DNA of 39,120 nucleotides from Streptomyces sp. WM4235 (GTDB taxonomy: Bacteria; Actinomycetota; Actinomycetes; Streptomycetales; Streptomycetaceae), in the NCBI RefSeq assembly GCF_001279725.1, contig NZ_LGDE01000435.1, positions 1 through 39,120 of the forward strand, written 5' to 3'. Position numbers and translations under genes: made by a program. The notes under the pieces are model-generated. The model was not told the DNA's origin. It searched no databases and worked only from the letters and a program-made list of their open reading frames with translations. Within the stretch, counting starts at the first letter, position 1. Every line of letters starts with the position of its first letter. This document shows positions 1 to 7,577 of the stretch, one piece after another.

Positions 1-158
1 TCGTTGGTGGGGGCGAAGACGGTGATGTCCTTCGCGTTGTTGAGGGTGTCGACCAGTCCGGCCTGCTTGACGGCCGCGACCAGCGTGGACAGGGCGGGGC
101 TATCGGACGGTGTGGGGCTCCACGCCCCCTTGGTTGCCCCGGGTGGCGAGGTGCTCAC
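1..158 (-). CDS. Fasciclin-domain protein, partial (cut by window edge)
   Basis: The reverse strand encodes ALSTLVAAVKQAGLVDTLNN followed by AKDITVFAPTN. This is the first helix and strand of a FAS1/fasciclin domain as found in Streptomyces secreted or lipid-anchored fasciclin proteins (surface or adhesion role). The rest of the domain lies beyond position 1. Upstream of the domain the frame stays open to a GTG at 158. However, the residues there do not look like the lipoprotein signal and acidic linker that normally precede the domain, and I see no lipobox. The 5' part may therefore be replaced or frameshifted, and this may be a remnant. The family call is good; intactness is unknown. Confidence 0.6.
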   Translation of the reverse strand, partial: MSTSPPGATKGAWSPTPSDSPALSTLVAAVKQAGLVDTLNNAKDITVFAPTN

Positions 159-624
159 ACCACGCCATTCGGAGCGGTCCGTCCGACGGATGGCAGCCTC
201 ACCCGATCCAGTGAAGAACCCTGTCCCGGACACTGCCGCCCCACGACATGACCGGCGCAAGGACGAGAGACGTGCTCTCCGGAACGGGGCAGGCGGTGCA
301 GGGCGGCTGCTGCGTCGGCCGGTGGATGGACGGCAGATGGACGGCCGCCACGACGACGCCGGTCCCGGGGGCGGTCTTCGACGAGCCCGAGAAGTGCCTC
401 GCGTGCGATCTCATCGACGGCCGGTTTCGCCATGCCGGCCACCACCTTCAGCCACAGGGGAAGACGGTGGGCAGGTGCGTGCGACCCGAGACTGACGGCG
501 GTCGATCTCGGGGCTGAGGGGAACCCGTGACGAGTTACGGATCAAGGCGGATGGCCCGGCCGGGGGTGGACGCAAGGATTGGGACGACCCCGTCAACGGG
601 GCCCTCAACCCTCAGGAGAGCCTG
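159..624. other. Intergenic stretch, no gene recognised
   Basis: About 465 bp between the fasciclin fragment and the secreted-protein gene. Several frames are open on both strands, as expected at this GC content, but none gives a recognisable protein or a convincing SD and start. The promoter of the gene at 625 must lie here. I could not pick out a clear -35/-10 pair. Confidence 0.4.
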
Positions 625-1263
625 ATGACTTCAATGCGCCGCCCCGGGAAGATGGTCCTCCCTGCCCTGCTCGCCGCCCTCGCCGTCGGCTTACCCCTGA
701 GTGCCGCCCCCGTCGCCTCCGCCGAGCAGCGTGCGGACAAGACCGCGTACGCGAGCGTCACCGGGAGCGCGACGTTCGTCCTTCCCTACTACCCGGACGA
801 CGACGTCCGCTCGTTCAGCTTCGACGCGCACGCGGTCCCGTACAGCCGCCCGTTGCCCGAGATCCCCACGGGACTTCCGACCGATGCCCGGGGCACGGTC
901 ACGATCTCCCACCACTCCGCCGAGCGGAACATCACCTACACCTCCGAAGGCCGCGTGGACTGCCTGGTCACCGGCCCCCACACCGCGACGCTGACAGCGA
1001 TCATCACCAAAGTGAGCCCGGGCGGCCCGGACGACGTCGGCAAGCGGCTCGGGTTCAGCGTCTACGACGGCGGCAAGGACAAGGGACACTCCGACGACCG
1101 CGTGGGCTTCTCGTGGAACGGCGTGAACCTGCTGCCGAGCGGCGACGCCGCTCCCGCGGAGGCACCGGTCGGCACCTGCATGGCCCCCGCCGCGTACGCC
1201 CCGGTGACCAAGGGCGGCTACACGGTCAGGCACGCCGAACTGCCTCCCCTGCCGAAGCGCTGA
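625..1263 (+). CDS. Secreted protein of unknown function
   Basis: 212 aa. ATG start with AGGAG 8 bases upstream. The N-terminus is a classical Sec signal: basic residues (MRRPGK), a hydrophobic core around residues 10-28 and an AXA-like cleavage site near PVASA at about residue 33. The mature part is roughly 175 aa, with two widely spaced cysteines (VDCLV and GTCMA) that could form one disulfide after export. It has several short beta-rich segments and no catalytic motif I recognise. It stands alone, with no same-strand neighbour within 1 kb. An extracellular role follows from the signal peptide only; the function is unknown. Confidence 0.8.
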   Translation: MTSMRRPGKMVLPALLAALAVGLPLSAAPVASAEQRADKTAYASVTGSATFVLPYYPDDDVRSFSFDAHAVPYSRPLPEIPTGLPTDARGTVTISHHSAERNITYTSEGRVDCLVTGPHTATLTAIITKVSPGGPDDVGKRLGFSVYDGGKDKGHSDDRVGFSWNGVNLLPSGDAAPAEAPVGTCMAPAAYAPVTKGGYTVRHAELPPLPKR

Positions 1264-1340
1264 CCGACGCACAGCCTCGGATCACCCGGCTGACCGGATG
1301 AAAGCGGCCGCGCCTGGTCGTGGCGTCGGATCGGCGGACC

Positions 1341-1380
1341 GGCCGCTCCCGGCCGTTGTCGGCCGCTCCCGGTCGTTGTC
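1341..1380. repeat. Tandem repeat, 2 x 20 bp
   Basis: Two adjacent 20-bp units (1341-1360 and 1361-1380) differ at one base. Each begins GGCCGCTCCC and ends GTTGTC. They lie between a secreted-protein gene and a transposase remnant, next to a second, unrelated tandem repeat. Confidence 0.85.
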
Positions 1381-1394
1381 GGACGGCCGGGGCA

Positions 1395-1440
1395 GGTCAG
1401 GACTGTGGTGGCTGGTCAGGACTGTGGTGGCTGGTCAGGT
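1395..1440. repeat. Tandem repeat, 19-bp unit, 2.4 copies
   Basis: The 19-bp unit GGTCAGGACTGTGGTGGCT occurs at 1395-1413 and 1414-1432, followed by a partial third copy (GGTCAGG) at 1433. The two full copies are identical. No coding role is evident. The repeat lies upstream, on the + strand, of the IS5-type remnant. Confidence 0.85.
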
Positions 1441-1497
1441 GGGGCGAGGTGCGAGAGCGGCGGTGGCTTGTTGTCGGTCCAGGACTTGTCCGGCCGA

Positions 1498-1590
1498 TCA
1501 TGTCCGGAGCCAGATGGTGAGGGCTGCGGCGGTGGCGGTGCCCGGGTGGACGTAGCGGCGTTTGTCGTGGCGAGTGGCGACCGCCCGGTA
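1498..1590 (-). pseudogene. IS5-type transposase C-terminal remnant
   Basis: On the minus strand about 30 codons read YRAVATRHDKRRYVHPGT followed by a hydrophobic stretch, WLRT and a TGA at 1498-1500. The pattern R-x-x-A-T-R-x-D-K-x-x-x-x-Y/F-x-G, then a hydrophobic helix and WLR, is the usual C-terminal end of IS5-family (DDE) transposases in actinomycetes. Upstream of about 1590 the similarity stops, and no catalytic residues or terminal inverted repeats remain. A short degenerate insertion-sequence scar is the simplest reading. The call rests on a short stretch. Confidence 0.5.
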
Positions 1591-1668
1591 CGGGCACCCG
1601 CCGCATGCTGATGCGCCCGCCCGATGGTTGAGTCGACTGAGACATTCCAGTCGATCTCCGGACACGTC

Positions 1669-2022
1669 TTAGCCGGCCGGCCGGATCGCGGCGAACCGCG
1701 TACTCAAGGCGGGACCGAGGTGGTCCACGAGGCCGTATCCGGGCTGGTCCGGCCACGGCAGACTGAAGAGGAACGAGGTGGTAATCACCCGGGCCACTTC
1801 GGGGACATCGAGTCGAAGCTGCTCTTCCAGGAATCGCACTGTGACTCGCCAGTCAGTCTCGTCTCCGCCGAGGAACGACGCGACGGTCTCCTGAACGACC
1901 TCCCAGAAGAAGACGTGGGGCAGGACACCGTCCTCGTTGAAGACGTGCGCGTCAAACAGGTCCTCAAAGCCGGGCACAGCCGCCACCAAGTCCCGCACCA
2001 GCTGAACATCTCGCTCCACCAC
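1669..2022 (-). CDS. Small conserved protein of unknown function
   Basis: 117 aa, starting at a GTG with GGAGG 7 bases upstream. An ATG further upstream at 2103 lacks an SD. The protein is acidic and probably helical and cytosolic. It has an aromatic-rich core (LPHVFFWEVV), a repeated-helix look (VRFLEEQL, VARVITTSFLF) and a C-terminal segment with LGPALSTRFA. There is no signal peptide, membrane segment or enzyme motif. The size and make-up are reminiscent of small immunity-like or DUF7674-like proteins, but that comparison is weak. It stands alone between the IS5 scrap and the tetR gene, 164 bp from the latter's stop. Confidence 0.6.
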   Translation of the reverse strand: MVERDVQLVRDLVAAVPGFEDLFDAHVFNEDGVLPHVFFWEVVQETVASFLGGDETDWRVTVRFLEEQLRLDVPEVARVITTSFLFSLPWPDQPGYGLVDHLGPALSTRFAAIRPAG

Positions 2023-2186
2023 TGGCACCCCTCCCCAGGCGCTCAGGATAGATCCACTCCCGCATCGGCCATGATCGACCGGAGTTGGGAGTGGAGGGTG
2101 CACCTTTCAGCCCCTCGAGTTGCCGGCCCGCTCCGTGACGACTCTGCCGCCGTCCGGGGCAAGGCCCTGCGCTGTTCGAGCAGAAG

Positions 2187-2843
2187 TCATGGACGGGTAT
2201 CGGCGTTTGTCCGTTGTCCGGCGTCCGGGGTGGTGTGGCCGCCGGCGGTGAAGATGCGGTCGAGGTGGTGGTGGAGTACGGCGATGGCTGACTCTGGCGT
2301 CCGTTGGGCGACGAGGATGCTGGTGCCCATGGCCGCGGTCATGGCGAGCAGGCTGATGGCCTCGGTGCGTGCGTCGACGTCGGGATCGGCCAGGCCTGCC
2401 GCCTGGGCTTCTTCGATCAGGCTGGTGAGGGCGTTCTCGGCCGCGTCGGGGTTGTCGATGAAGGGCTGGGCGGCGAGCGCTCCGTCGGTCACGGACAGGA
2501 TCGAGTAGGAGCTGTACAGGAGGTGGAAGGTCCGGCTCTCCTGGTCGGTCGGCAGGGATGCCGGCAGCAGTACCTCGATCGTCGCGCGCGGGCCCGGGTC
2601 CGCGCCGGCGGCGGCGAGGCAGGCGCCCACGCGGGCGGTGAAGCGGTCGGTCAGGTGCTGGAGTCCGTGGAAGAGCAGCTTCTCCTTGGTCTCGAAGTAG
2701 TACTGCACGAGCCGGAGGGATACGCCGGCCTCGGCGGCCACGTCGCGCATGCCGACGGCGTGCAGCCCTCGCCGCCCCGCGACTTGGATGAGCGCTTCGG
2801 CGATCTGGGTGCGCCGCTCCTCGTGGTCCACGCGCTTGGGCAT
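2187..2843 (-). CDS. TetR/AcrR-family transcriptional repressor
   Basis: 218 aa from the ATG at 2843 (GGAG 9 bases upstream). A longer frame to 2924 has no SD. Residues about 10-55 form the TetR HTH: RRTQIAEALIQVAGRRG, then VGMRDVAAEAGVSLRLVQYY and F-x-T-K-E-K-L. The rest is the helical ligand-binding and dimerisation domain, with LLYSSYSILSV and a helical C-terminus. It is divergently transcribed from the alpha/beta-hydrolase gene at 2997. The 153-bp gap contains two near-palindromic 16-bp boxes, so it probably represses the hydrolase and itself. The inducer is likely the hydrolase substrate or a related small molecule (inference). Confidence 0.9.
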   Translation of the reverse strand: MPKRVDHEERRTQIAEALIQVAGRRGLHAVGMRDVAAEAGVSLRLVQYYFETKEKLLFHGLQHLTDRFTARVGACLAAAGADPGPRATIEVLLPASLPTDQESRTFHLLYSSYSILSVTDGALAAQPFIDNPDAAENALTSLIEEAQAAGLADPDVDARTEAISLLAMTAAMGTSILVAQRTPESAIAVLHHHLDRIFTAGGHTTPDAGQRTNADTRP

Positions 2844-2929
2844 CAGTGCTGTCTCCGGCCGGTGGGTGGGGTGGGTGGGTGGTGCGGGGCTCGCAGTCCG
2901 GCTTGGTCGGCTCGGCTCGAACATTTTCG

Positions 2930-2967
2930 TGGTACCGCCGTATCAACAATATGGTACGGTCGTATCA
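2930..2967. promoter_or_regulatory. Two TetR operator-like boxes
   Basis: TGGTACCGCCGTATCA (2930-2945) and TGGTACGGTCGTATCA (2952-2967) are direct repeats whose starts are 22 bp apart, two helical turns. Each is itself nearly palindromic around TACG..CGTA. They sit between the divergent tetR and hydrolase genes, 30-67 bp before the hydrolase start, where bound repressor would block the promoter. The geometry suits two TetR dimers bound on one DNA face. Confidence 0.7.
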
Positions 2968-2996
2968 CGAAGGACGGATCTTCCTGGAGGTGCCCC

Positions 2997-3929
2997 GTGC
3001 CCGAGAACACGACCCGAGTACGCCGCGACATCGGCCACTACGTGAACGACGAGCTACGCGACCGCTACTTCGCCACCTGCGACGTCCTCTACGCGAAGGG
3101 CGCGCCCGTCCGCTCCGAGACGGACGTCGAGACGAGCTTCGGTACCACTCACGTCTACCGGTACGGCCCCGCCGACCCGGCGGCAGAGTCACGCACACCC
3201 GTGGTCCTGATACACGGTTCGGGTGGCTGCTCCGCGCAGTGGTACCCCAACACCCGCGCGTTGAGCGCCGAACGGCCCGTCTACGCTCTCGACACCCCCG
3301 GCGACCCCGGCCGCAGCGTTCAGCGCGAACCGATGTGGCAGCCCGAGCGCGCGGCGCAGTGGATGGACGAGGCCCTCGACGCGCTGGGCCTCGACAAGGT
3401 CCACCTGGTCGGCTCCTCGTACGGTGGCTGGCTGGTCATCAACCAGGCCCACCTTCGGCCCGGGCGGCTCGCCTCGGTCACCGCCCTCGACCCGGGCGGT
3501 CTGGAGAAGGTCGGCCTGCGCTTCTTCGTCTGGATCTTCGCCAGCCTCTTCGCCACCTACGCCCCCAAGGCGTGGCGCCCCCGCCTCGCCAAGTGGCTGG
3601 AGCAGCCGGTGATCATCGTTCCTGAACTTCGCGCCATGATCCAGGCCGGCGTGAAGGCGTTCAAGATCCGCCGCCCCGCGCCGCTACCGCTGTCGGACGT
3701 GGAACTGGGCTCCATCCGCACACCGTTCTACCTGATCATGGGCAAGCGCAGCCTGCTCGTGCACCCCGATCGGCAGCTGGAACGCGTACCGCGCCTGATC
3801 CCCGGCGCCCGCGCCGAGATCGTCGCCGCGACCGGTCATGGCCCGCAGATCGACCACCCCGACCTCGTCAACGCCCGGATGGTGAGCTTCATGGAGGACA
3901 TCGATTCCCTCGACCCGGCAGCGAACTGA
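2997..3929 (+). CDS. Alpha/beta-hydrolase
   Basis: 310 aa from the GTG at 2997, with GGAGG 6 bases upstream. The same frame is open far upstream but overlaps the tetR coding region antisense. It has an alpha/beta-hydrolase fold: oxyanion-loop HGSGG at residues 73-77, nucleophile elbow GSSYGG with Ser141, and catalytic His281 in ATGHGP. The position after strand 6 that normally carries the acid reads GKRS, so the usual Asp is replaced by Ser252. Asp258 in HPDRQ may serve instead. No signal peptide, so cytosolic. Residues 170-235 form the cap, which is rich in aromatic residues (FFVWIFASLFATY). Ester, lactone or epoxide substrates are all possible. Probably repressed by the adjacent TetR. Confidence 0.88.
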   Translation: MPENTTRVRRDIGHYVNDELRDRYFATCDVLYAKGAPVRSETDVETSFGTTHVYRYGPADPAAESRTPVVLIHGSGGCSAQWYPNTRALSAERPVYALDTPGDPGRSVQREPMWQPERAAQWMDEALDALGLDKVHLVGSSYGGWLVINQAHLRPGRLASVTALDPGGLEKVGLRFFVWIFASLFATYAPKAWRPRLAKWLEQPVIIVPELRAMIQAGVKAFKIRRPAPLPLSDVELGSIRTPFYLIMGKRSLLVHPDRQLERVPRLIPGARAEIVAATGHGPQIDHPDLVNARMVSFMEDIDSLDPAAN

Positions 3930-4079
3930 GGCACCGCGGAGACGCAGTCGTGGGGGATACCCCCTCCCGGACGGTTCAACAGTGCATCACGGAAGTTCGA
4001 CGATCGCTTGGCGCTGCTGTTCGCCTCGGCCGCGCCGCCGCCACCCTCGCGGCTCGGACACCGGCGTAGGCCATGCTGA

Positions 4080-4508
4080 TCATTCAGCCCAGCCCTCGGT
4101 GTTGGAGCAGGATTCGTAGGAGTAGCGGGTGTCGCGGTCCCACTCCTCCCCGGTGATTCGTTTGTATGCCCGGTCCGGGGTGTAGAGCAGGGGCTCGGCC
4201 CAGATGAGGTCGATGGCGTAAGGAGTGAAGGCCGAAGGGTCCTGGAGGACGTTGTCGAACTCGGTGCGGCCGGCGGCGACGACCGCGGCACGGGTGTAGA
4301 GGAAGGCGTCTCCGCCCAGGTCGTGTCCGTACTCCTTGCGGTCCAGCCGGTAGAGCGCCCACGACAGTTGTTCGGCAAAGCCGATGACCAGCTACAACGG
4401 GGACCGGGCAAGTCGCTCGGTGAGGGTGTCTGCAAGGAGTTCGGCGTCCGGGTCAGGTTCCGGGGGCCTGCAGTCCTCGATGAGCTGCCAGAAGGCGTCT
4501 TCGTTCAT
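4080..4508 (-). pseudogene. DUF4240-family gene with in-frame amber stop
   Basis: Reading from the ATG at 4508 (or the ATG at 4520), the protein begins MNEDAFWQLIEDC, the typical DUF4240 N-terminus. At 4392-4394 a TAG interrupts after 38 codons, but the same frame continues without a shift as LVIGFAEQLSWALYRLD, then GDAFLYTRAAVVAAGR, to a TGA at 4080-4082. Total length is 142 codons, near family size. DUF4240 has no assigned function; members are small, helical and cytosolic. The single lesion suggests recent loss, or readthrough or a sequencing error. The start lies only 44 bp downstream of the end of the transposase pseudogene on the same strand, so the original promoter may have been displaced. 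Confidence 0.7.
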
Positions 4509-4551
4509 GCCGGCGAGCATGCCGCAGCGGTCTGACACTCCTGGCTCCGGG

Positions 4552-5340
4552 TCACCGGTTTGCTGCGGCTGTGACAAGGACGCGTTTGCGGAGCAGGGGC
4601 AGCTTGGCTCGTCCGAACATCTGGCGTTTGATCATCTTGATGTGATTGACGCGGCCTTCGACGGGGCCTGAGTTCCAGCATGTGCTCAGGCCCTGGAGCA
4701 CGGCATCCCAGTCTTTTCCAGCCCGGTCGCGAAGGCATGAAGGCGGGGTGGGTCCTCGGTGCGGGCGGCGGTGATCCAGTCTTCAAGGCGTTGGCCGGAG
4801 CGGGTTTGAAGGATCTCTGCGAAGCCGCGGACGTGCTCGTGCAGGGCCTTCAGTTCAGGGCAGTGGGCAAGGACGGCGGCGAACTGCCGGCGTTCCCCGT
4901 CGGCCAGGTTCTCGGGGTGCCGCATCATCCAGCCGGTGACCCGGCGGATTCCTGGTGGTGCGGGTGGGACAACGCGGATGCGTCGGCGGCGCCTCGATCG
5001 CAGATAGTCGCTGATGATCTGGTAGCTCCCGCGGTAGCCGAGGTCTTGGAGCTCGGCATGCAGCTGGATGGGGTTGGTGTGTCCTTCGGCTCCAGAGTTT
5101 GTCCAGGTGGGGCTTGTAGGGGTCGAGCCGGCCGGCCCGGGGCCGGCGCCTTCGGGTCAGCAGTTGTTCGGGGACTGCTGCGCGGGCGTTGCGGCGGACG
5201 GTGTTACCGCCCATGTGCAGTTCCCTGGCGATCTCCCGGATCTCGTGTCCCTGGGCCGGCAGGGCATGGATGGTCGCGTGCCGCTCTCGGATGCGAGCTT
5301 CGATCGGCGACATCGCCTTCGTCGCAACGTCCGCCGACAC
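4552..5340 (-). pseudogene. ISL3-family transposase, C-terminal half, two frameshifts
   Basis: Three minus-strand frames join into one transposase C-terminus. The first (5340 down to about 5089) carries an HTH segment (ATIHALPAQGHEIREIAREL, then GGNTVRR) and DPYKPHLDKLW. A one-base shift leads to EGHTNPIQLHAEL, GYRGSYQIISDYL and GWMMRHPENL. A second one-base shift near 4715 leads to WNSGPVEGRVNHIKMIKRQM, then FGRAKLPLLRKRVL and a stop at 4552-4554. The end W-N-S-G-P-V-E-G-x-x-N-x-I-K is the hallmark of ISL3 transposases and carries the last acidic catalytic residue. The N-terminal zinc-finger and first DDE region are missing, so the element is dead. No clear terminal inverted repeats found. 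Confidence 0.8.
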
Positions 5341-5487
5341 GGTCGAGGCGGCACGATCCTGTAGCGCTTCGGAGCGCCACCGCGTCTCCGGCCGTGGGGC
5401 GCAGCGACTGGTAGGCCCGCATGTTCAGGCGTCGTGTATTCGCCATCGGCGCTGGTCGACCGTCACCCTGTGTCGGTGCTCTGCGGC

Positions 5488-5889
5488 ATGATGGCCGCCG
5501 TGAATACCGAGATACTCATAGACGTCTGGCAGCGGCTTCTTGCCGACCCTCGCAAGTCGTGGGTGCTGTTCGAGCATGGCACTTGTGTCGTGCTGACCGC
5601 TCCGGACGGAGAGCTTGCGGAACAGGCCACCGAGATCTTGAAGAAGTTCGGGCCGGCGCATGCCGGATCTTCGGCAGGAGACTTTGGCGTGATCGACCTC
5701 AAGGACGTCGAGGGATGGGTCGTCACCGGGCATCACAACGATGTCCTTGCCTATGTCGGCCCTGATGAGCCGCAAGATCAGTCGGAGATCTCTGTCGGGC
5801 TGTTCGGACGTTCCAAGCGCCATCGGGATGGCACCGAACTCCTCGTCGTCCACGTTGAGGACAAGCGAGGCTCAGCGGACCCAGCGTGA
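5488..5889 (+). CDS. Small conserved actinobacterial protein, function unknown
   Basis: About 133 aa. The start is uncertain: ATG at 5488 or 5491, or GTG at 5500 (the product would begin with NTEILIDVWQ). No strong SD is seen. The product is cytosolic and mixed alpha/beta, with conserved-looking blocks SWVLFEHGTCVVL, FGPAHAGSSAGDFG and GWVVTGHHNDVLAYV, and the end ELLVVHVEDKR. I recognise this as a small Streptomyces family without an assigned role. It lies head-on to the recombinase gene; the two stop codons are about 12 bp apart. Confidence 0.7.
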   Translation: MMAAVNTEILIDVWQRLLADPRKSWVLFEHGTCVVLTAPDGELAEQATEILKKFGPAHAGSSAGDFGVIDLKDVEGWVVTGHHNDVLAYVGPDEPQDQSEISVGLFGRSKRHRDGTELLVVHVEDKRGSADPA

Positions 5890-5901
5890 GGTGGCTTCGC
5901 T

Positions 5902-7059
5902 TCATCGTCGGTGGTCGCCTGGGGCGTACCGGCTCCAGGTTCCGCCGGCTTCCGTGACCAGGCGGGTGGCGGTCTTGTCGTGATAGCCGAGTGCCTTCGC
6001 GATGACGGGGGCTGGGGCCTGGAGGACGAGCTGGCGGATCGCGGAGGTCCTGCCACGTTGCGGAGGGACACCGATCTCACGCAGATGGGCTTGGAGATTG
6101 ACCGGGTTCATCGGCTGTCCGGGCTGACGGCCGGGGAGGAGCCACCGTGAGCTCCTGCTGCTGGCGTAGGGCAGGTGCTGGCGTGACTGGACGTAGGCCC
6201 GTATCAGGCCGGCGGCGTCCCGGTAGGCGGCGAATCGGGAGTCCAGCCGCTGGACCCCGACCCGCGGGCCTCGCTCGGACAGCCAGAGGGTCCGGCCGGT
6301 CGAATGCTGCATCCCGGGCCGGACCTCGCTGATCCATTCCTCGATCGTGTGGGGTGTCCAGTGCCAGACGGTCAGCACGCTGCGGCGCTTGGGCGGTGAG
6401 CCCTTCTTGGCCTTGCCGTAGCGGACGAGCAGGGTGCCGTACTCGCCGAACTCCCGGCCCTGCGGGTTGCGGCCGAAGTCGGTGAGGTCGAGCATCCGGG
6501 TCTCGTTGCGCCGTAGCCCATAGGCGTACGCGGCCTTGAACAAGGGGGCATCCCGGAAAGCCGGCAGCCAACCCTTTCGGCCTTTGCCGCGGACGCGTAG
6601 GACCTCCTCGTCGGCATGGTCGAAGAACGCTTCCAGCTCGGGCCGGGTGAACGCGCGTCGTTCCGGCTCGCCCTCGGCTTCATCTGCGTGCGCGGCCGCG
6701 TTCCACTCATAGACCACCTGGACCGGATGTGTTCCGAAGTGCCGCAGGCACTCGTCGGTCCATCCGTAGGCGGGGTTGGTCAGGAAGTCGCAGAACTGGC
6801 GTACGGCGCCCTGATAGTTGCGAAGGGTGGAGCGGACGCAGCCGCGCACGGCCCTCAGGTCGGCCGACCATTCGTCGACGTGCTGCGGGGTCCACTGCCA
6901 CGGCATCGCATCAGCATGGCGGGCAAAGGCCCGGACCGTACGCTCCTGATCGCCGACATACCCCGGCGAGAGATTCCGGGCGAGCTGCAGACTGCGCCAC
7001 CCGTTCACCATCGCCTCGAAGACCTGCTCGTCGGGCCGCAACAGCGGCAGACCGTCCAC
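5902..7059 (-). CDS. Tyrosine recombinase/integrase, apparently chimeric
   Basis: About 385 aa. GTG at 7059 is preferred over the TTG just before it; the SD is weak. Residues 15-110 look like the SAM-like core-binding domain (ERTVRAFARHADAMPWQWTP, STLRNYQGAVRQFCDFL). Residues 140-270 match the N-terminal half of the catalytic domain, including the first Arg box YGLRRNETRMLDL and RYGKAKKGSPPKRRSVLTV. Where the usual H-x-L-R, H and Y-bearing C-terminus should follow (after FAAYRDAAGL), the sequence becomes SRWLLPGRQPGQPM, AIRQLVLQAPAPVIAKALGY and GTWSRYAPGDH. That C-terminus is typical of a different actinobacterial recombinase group. Activity is uncertain. It could have served the mobile DNA around it. 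Confidence 0.75.
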   Translation of the reverse strand: MDGLPLLRPDEQVFEAMVNGWRSLQLARNLSPGYVGDQERTVRAFARHADAMPWQWTPQHVDEWSADLRAVRGCVRSTLRNYQGAVRQFCDFLTNPAYGWTDECLRHFGTHPVQVVYEWNAAAHADEAEGEPERRAFTRPELEAFFDHADEEVLRVRGKGRKGWLPAFRDAPLFKAAYAYGLRRNETRMLDLTDFGRNPQGREFGEYGTLLVRYGKAKKGSPPKRRSVLTVWHWTPHTIEEWISEVRPGMQHSTGRTLWLSERGPRVGVQRLDSRFAAYRDAAGLIRAYVQSRQHLPYASSRSSRWLLPGRQPGQPMNPVNLQAHLREIGVPPQRGRTSAIRQLVLQAPAPVIAKALGYHDKTATRLVTEAGGTWSRYAPGDHRR

Positions 7060-7124
7060 CAAATGCAGCCGAGCAGACCCCGGAACGAGACCGTCCCCAC
7101 CTATCCGCCATCACTCTCCGTCTA

Positions 7125-7335
7125 TCGCATTTGACGCGAGAATTTCGCATCAGATGCGACTCGGGGGCGTCCTTGCAGCTCAATCGCCCGATGGAGTGAT
7201 GCACCCACCAGGAGAGCGTGGCCACCGCTACCGTTGTTGGGTGCGACGCCGAGGTCAACGTCCCTGGTAGAGCCGATCGATCGCGGATCCGGACTGGCCT
7301 CCAGGACAGGTGTCTCCTATTCGCATCCGATGCAA
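7125..7335. promoter_or_regulatory. Three related palindromic 15-mers upstream of the recombinase
   Basis: TCGCATTTGACGCGA (7125-7139), TCGCATCAGATGCGA (7145-7159, a perfect 7+1+7 palindrome) and TCGCATCCGATGCAA (7321-7335) share TCGCAT..GATGCGA symmetry. The first two are 20 bp apart and start 66 bp upstream of the recombinase start codon. They could be operators for its expression, or core and arm sites for recombination. The 7063-7427 stretch otherwise holds no gene that I see. Confidence 0.5.
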
Positions 7336-7427
7336 TTGGCGTCGGTAGTGCAGCCGTACAGCGGTTGACGCCAAGCCGGTGATCATGGTCAGGTCTCGGC
7401 GTTGCGGCGCCGGTCGGGAGTGGAGAG

Positions 7428-7577
7428 TTAGGCGATTGCCATGTCGCCGAGCTCGTCGGCGTACCGGCGTGTGGCCGCTTCGCCGGTGGCGGCGTCGAGG
7501 CGTACGGAGTTGTGGAAGCAGGCGCCGAGGACGGCGCGGGCCGCGGTGTCCAGGGCCGCCTCCGGGTCGGAGCGCGC
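7428..7577 (-). pseudogene. Possible TetR-type regulator C-terminal scrap
   Basis: On the minus strand about 49 codons read EAALDTAARAVLGACFHNSV, then TRRYADELGDMAIA and a TAA at 7428-7430. The helical make-up and RYADEL end resemble the C-terminal dimerisation region of some TetR-family regulators, but there is no HTH. The frame meets the truncated adenylation-domain gene head-on near 7577, so this point is a rearrangement junction. The family call is weak. Confidence 0.35.

Noticed and set aside
2304..2996. Upstream extension of the hydrolase frame
   Set aside because: It is antisense to tetR and crosses the operator boxes. The SD-supported GTG at 2997 gives the normal family length.
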